From positions 34,614,164 to 34,678,163 of the forward strand of contig CM049315.1 in assembly GCA_026874595.1 (NCBI GenBank): a stretch of 64,000 nucleotides of DNA. The letters run 5' to 3'. The notes under the pieces were generated by a model, which searched no databases, was not told the origin of the DNA, and saw nothing but the letters and a program-made list of their open reading frames with translations. A program made the translations under genes and the position numbers. This DNA is from Sipunculus nudus (Eukaryota > Annelida > Sipuncula > Golfingiida > Sipunculidae). Below are positions 59,965 to 64,000 of the stretch, piece after piece. The first letter of the stretch is position 1, and every line of letters begins with the position of its first letter.

Positions 59965-60125
59965 TATAGCTACAACCAGTCATACAAGAGGGAGTCAATG
60001 TGTTATGAAATCATATTCATATATTAATATCAGTTTTATAGCTACAACCAGTTTTATAGCTACAACCAGTCATACAAGAGGGACTGAATGTGTTATGAAA
60101 TCATCTAATATTAATATCAGTTTTT
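59965..60125. repeat. Local duplication of a TATAGCTACAACCAG segment
   Basis: TATAGCTACAACCAGT occurs at 59965, 60037 and 60055. The first and third are each followed by CATACAAGAGGGAST, AATGTGTTATGAAATCAT and TATTAATATCAGTTTT. The middle copy is an 18-bp tandem slip. Confidence 0.93.
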
Positions 60126-63100
60126 GTCATACACCCTGTATCAAAGAAATACCATTTTATTTTTATGATTAATGAACTGTTAAAGTTAATGAATAGAGAA
60201 ATGGAGGTTGCAGATTCAAAGCTTTACATAAAAATAAAGACACTTTCTTTTGTTAAATTTATAATACTTGAAACAAATAAGCAGTGGAGAAATAAGCTTC
60301 TATGAAGCAATATATATCAATTATCTACTAGAATTTATATTTCAATGATCTGACAATGCACACAACATTTTTATTATTAAAAAAACATATATAAAAGAGA
60401 TGGTCATTTATCTTTAAAGGATATTATATTGTGTATCAGATAAAACAGAAGTAGTTCATCAGTCACAAAGTATATGGTCTTTCTTCAGTTATTTTTCCTT
60501 CTAGATGGAATGATAATATTAAATGAAAATATGTGCATAAAAAAAAATAAAAATGTTTGCATAAATTAAATCTTCTGTAATTTTTTCTTTTAAATATGGT
60601 GATCAATCACAGATTATAAGGGTAACATCAAAAAGGTATACAATACCATCACAGAAAGCATTATGGTTCAAAAATTTTTTTTCTATAAACAGCAAAGTAA
60701 CCAGACACTTTATTCAAATCAAAATAATCTGACTCTTGCAGTCTGTTACAGACAACATGCCAGACATACAAACATAATAAATTCTAAAAGACCCAGACAT
60801 GTAATTTGAATCATTGATTCTTTTGGATTCTTTCATTAAAATTTAGGATAAAAATTAGGATATACAAAAACACTTATCAAAAACCTACCAAAAATGTTCA
60901 GCAAAACACAAATTACTGAAGATAATGTGGCTGCACAGCCCTACTATCATGTTACAGACACACAAAAGTGGGAGTAATGTTTTACATAATTCTGCCTGGG
61001 ATGAGAGCTAGAGGCCATTTGGTCCCAGCAGGTATCTAGATCTGACAGGCCCTAATCAGAAGAACATCTTTTGTCCGGACATTATGAGTTCAAGCAGGAA
61101 ACAGAACGATGATACCAAAAGATTCAACATATAAACGCACACTAAACATGTGTAGTTCGTGAAAATTGGAGCGTAACCACAGTGACATACAGTTTACTGT
61201 GGGGCAAATGAGGGAGCAATTGGCCAGGTCAATGAAAGAACATCTCGTTAAATGAACTTCATGCTATGATTGTAAACAAGCATCTTGTAAAACGATCTTC
61301 CTTCTATGCTTGTACATGGAGCCCTTGCATTCTCAACATTGTAACTATGATTATTATATGCAGTGCAGTGCACAGGAAACTATTATTGCATACTGTGAGT
61401 TATCATAAATGCCTAGTTGTTCTCCCCTTGGCAACACTATTTTCATACGTATATATTAATCTCAAGAGAAGTACCTGTTCATCATCAAGAGTATCTGTTC
61501 ATCATCATTTGAGAACAGGTATTTACCTGCAGCTCATAATGATGCTACTCCATCATTCACTCCTGCAAACCATGAATCATTCATGAAATTACAAAAATGA
61601 TTGTTTGTAATGATTAATAACAAATAAATGGCTATTTGTAATGATTATCTGTAAAGTGCTTAGTGTGGGATATGGATGAGTGGTGAGTAATGACATATGA
61701 AGGCAATTACAGGTAACTGTCCCAGGTTCTCATACTTACAGGCAGCAGGAGAAATCTTAAGAATTTGTCTGCTATTTACCTGTGGTTTAACCGGACATAC
61801 TGTTCCCATGATATGTGGTTAAATCTATAAAAATATTCAGTTTTTAACTCACTGGATAAGTAACAATTATATCAAAGCATCCTGTGTTTTGTATTATAAA
61901 ATATGTAACAATTATCTTTGTGGAGAAAAGAAATATAGCTGAAGTAAATTAGTCCCTTCAGTCAGTTTACAGTGAGCAACCTTTTAAATTCCTACGCAAT
62001 TAGTCTTATGTCTGGGATTCCTTCATCTGTGTATACAATTGACTACAAAAGTAAACGAAAATGAAATGCACTCTCCTACTGGAAGATCAGATTTTAATTA
62101 TATTTATGTTTTTATAGCGACTTCTTCAGATCTGTACATCTAGCTATACAAATTAATAAAGCTATTTTATCTTATAACACACCTACATAATATAGTCTCA
62201 TTTATTTCATAATATCAAAATGCTGAATATCCATAACCAATCAAGTATTATTTCTTGATATAAGAGTTTTCAGGCTGAATATTGGTGTGTGGTTTATATA
62301 TAGGATAATACTATCAATTTTGTAGAAGAAGATTCAGGAAATTTAATCTGAGCATTTTTTTTATGATATATCAGTTTGTAAATATTTCCAAAGAATCATG
62401 AGAAATTAAATTTTTTTATTAAATAACTGAAAAATTCCGAAGAATCAAGAGAAGCCAAGATGATAAATTATACAATTACAGTAAAACCCCTGTTTATTGT
62501 CACTGTTCAGCCAAGGCCAGACTATATCTTACAACCAGTTTCTTAGTTAATTCCCTACCCTGAAGGTTTAGTCCTTTTTTAAGGCCATTCTTTTTATATG
62601 TCAACTTGCATATGGCCTCAGTGACACTGGATTTAGGCTATATCTGCACTTGGTTTGCATCTATATTGTATTATACTTAATTGGTTTACTTTAGTCTAAA
62701 AGTAGTCTGCTTTGCATCCACATTGTTGAAAATTTGCTTCTCAAAAGCATAAATCAGTTTATTCCATAAAATGTGAGTTTGCTGTCCACACTTGTTTGTA
62801 AATCCAATTTACAGAATTACAGAGCTGCAAAATGTGATATTTCTTAGGAAGGATTAGGTCAAGTGGTAGCAAAACTGGCCTCATGCAGACAAGAGACAGA
62901 TTTGCCAGTACCACTAGGAACTGTGTACAGTAAACCGTTCTAAAGTGAACCAAATTACTGTAGACTGGCTTTCAAACAGACTACAGTAAAATAAACTTAT
63001 GTGGGTTAGTGACCTAGTGCAAGCAGAACATACCAATTCACATTCTAGATTAATTGCCAGTGTGGATACAGTCTTGTACTCTATTTAATAATTTATGGAA

Positions 63101-63229
63101 ATGCAGTAACAGTAAGGGTTTCACCTTGTAGTCACAGAGAACATAGATCACTTCTGACATTGTAGTGTACGACCTTATAACATAAACCTTGAAATTTTAG
63201 TAACTTTACTGTAAACAGAGTGTAAACAC
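60126..63229. other. AT-rich non-coding stretch
   Basis: No gene recognised. A plus frame of 106 codons (61266-61586) has no domain and includes a small duplication (GTWCCTGTTCATCATCA near 61470-61505). GACTACAGTAAAATAAAC near 62979 and CAGTAAACCGTTCTAAAGTG near 62928 are not recognised elements. Confidence 0.5.
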
Positions 63230-63420
63230 AAGGCCTGTGGGTGGTCACGGTTCATGTGTTGTCATGTCACATGACCTGACCTTGAGATCGCTATTCTCCG
63301 CTGGATGAGTTGGTTGTGTACAAACACAGAATGTTGACTGTCAGTACCGGCTGGTTCACTCGCTATCTGGTACAAGTTAACTCGATTCATCATTCTAGAC
63401 ATGCCTGGCTTATCATACGA
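63230..63420. promoter_or_regulatory. Candidate regulatory patch with E-box cluster
   Basis: GTCATGTCACATGACCTGAC (63261-63280) contains GTCACATGAC, a variant of the TFEB/MITF-type E-box, and is preceded by TTCATGTG (63252). TGACCTTGAGATCGC follows, giving a TGACCTTGA nuclear-receptor half-site. CpG content is locally raised to about 63420. Function is inferred from motifs only. Confidence 0.3.
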
Positions 63421-64000
63421 TCCATTTGATTTAATATCTGAAAATGTCTTCTACCAGGACAGGAATAAAACCAGGTTAACAAGCAAGTTCACCACAAGAG
63501 TTACAAATATCTGAAACCTATGACCAGTGGTATAAGAGTAATAGTCTGTTTCACCACCTGCTGTCCACCTGTTTTTTGTAGATAATTTTCTTAAAAGCTT
63601 ATATTTTTCAATTATATCCTAGAAAAGATTTAACAAATTCAGAGATCTTCAGTATAACATGCATTAATTTACCACAAGAATGTGATTTTTTTTTTAAGTT
63701 AATGTTGTAAAGAATTTGACCTAATAAATCTTAGGTCTTGAATTGTTAGTTATTGTAACAGGTAGACAGGAAACAACAAATACTACCATGCATAGCCAAA
63801 AAAAAGACCTGTTAGAAAGATTGCCTGAATATATTACACTGATATATAAAAGAATCACATCTAAAATAATTACCAGAAATGGAGAAAGAATAATTTGTAT
63901 GATATAGACCAAATTACCATTCACATATATAATAAACATGATAAACATTCTACTACTACTACTATTACTAGTAATAATAAATCAATACTGAATAATATAA
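63421..64000. other. AT-rich stretch ending in TAC/TAA triplets
   Basis: An ACTACTACTACTATTACTAG run followed by TAATAATAA occurs at 63951-63980. Nothing else recognised. Confidence 0.6.

Noticed and set aside
61266-61586. 106-codon plus-strand open frame
   Set aside because: No domain, no splice or promoter context. Hydrophobic residues reflect T-rich sequence.

Overview
This looks like an intergenic or large-intron stretch of an animal nuclear genome, most likely a marine bivalve or another lophotrochozoan. It is AT-rich (about one third G+C by eye). Open frames are short: the longest stop-free ATG frame is about 126 codons. There are no operons or ribosome-binding sites. The dispersed repeats, with runs of GACGGACGGAC and ends such as GCTAAAAA, resemble non-autonomous repeats I associate with bivalve genomes. 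The taxonomic call is from recall, not from a search. I recognise no intact protein-coding gene, rRNA or tRNA.

Repeats carry most of the visible structure. Family A has a full copy at 32688-34400, a full copy at 57820-59566 and a truncated copy at 6642-7055. It has hairpin ends and a core of ~280-bp tandem units, each made of two diverged halves bounded by the 12-bp palindrome GGTGGCGCCACC. Family B (3533-5761 and 42691-44911) ends in a hairpin, carries a poly-G tract and has inserted into a 38-bp tandem array. Family C is at 7437-7935, family D at 12731-13197 and family E near 13.8-14.6 kb. Family G is at 30.1-30.9 and 53.1-53.5 kb, and family I at 29.85 and 46.4 kb. Family J is at 6461 and 24446, with a related fragment at 50290. 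A Harbinger-like MITE (family H) lies inside one family G copy (30459-30795), and a second copy is at 42068-42351. Families A, B and D share one design: a short 5' motif repeated in inverted orientation within a 3' terminal hairpin, which suggests Helentron-like non-autonomous elements.

Local tandem arrays include a higher-order array of ~95-100-bp units (14604-16020), a 79-bp triplet (17262-17490), a 21-bp minisatellite (49974-50140), several smaller duplications, TA and TAA microsatellites and unusually long G or C homopolymers.

Between the repeats lie single-copy stretches with more balanced base composition and homeodomain-like TAATTA cores, near 2.8, 10.2, 11.6, 29.5, 35.6, 41.2, 45.6, 50.9, 52.5 and 57.2 kb. 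They are candidate conserved non-coding elements, as expected in a gene-poor regulatory domain, but conservation cannot be tested here. Promoter-like patches are a CpG-rich segment at 28020-28420, a nuclear-receptor/YY1-like cluster at 25000-25150 and an E-box cluster at 63240-63400. The only stretch that hints at split coding sequence is on the minus strand at 20.29-21.52 kb. It is unrecognised and low confidence.
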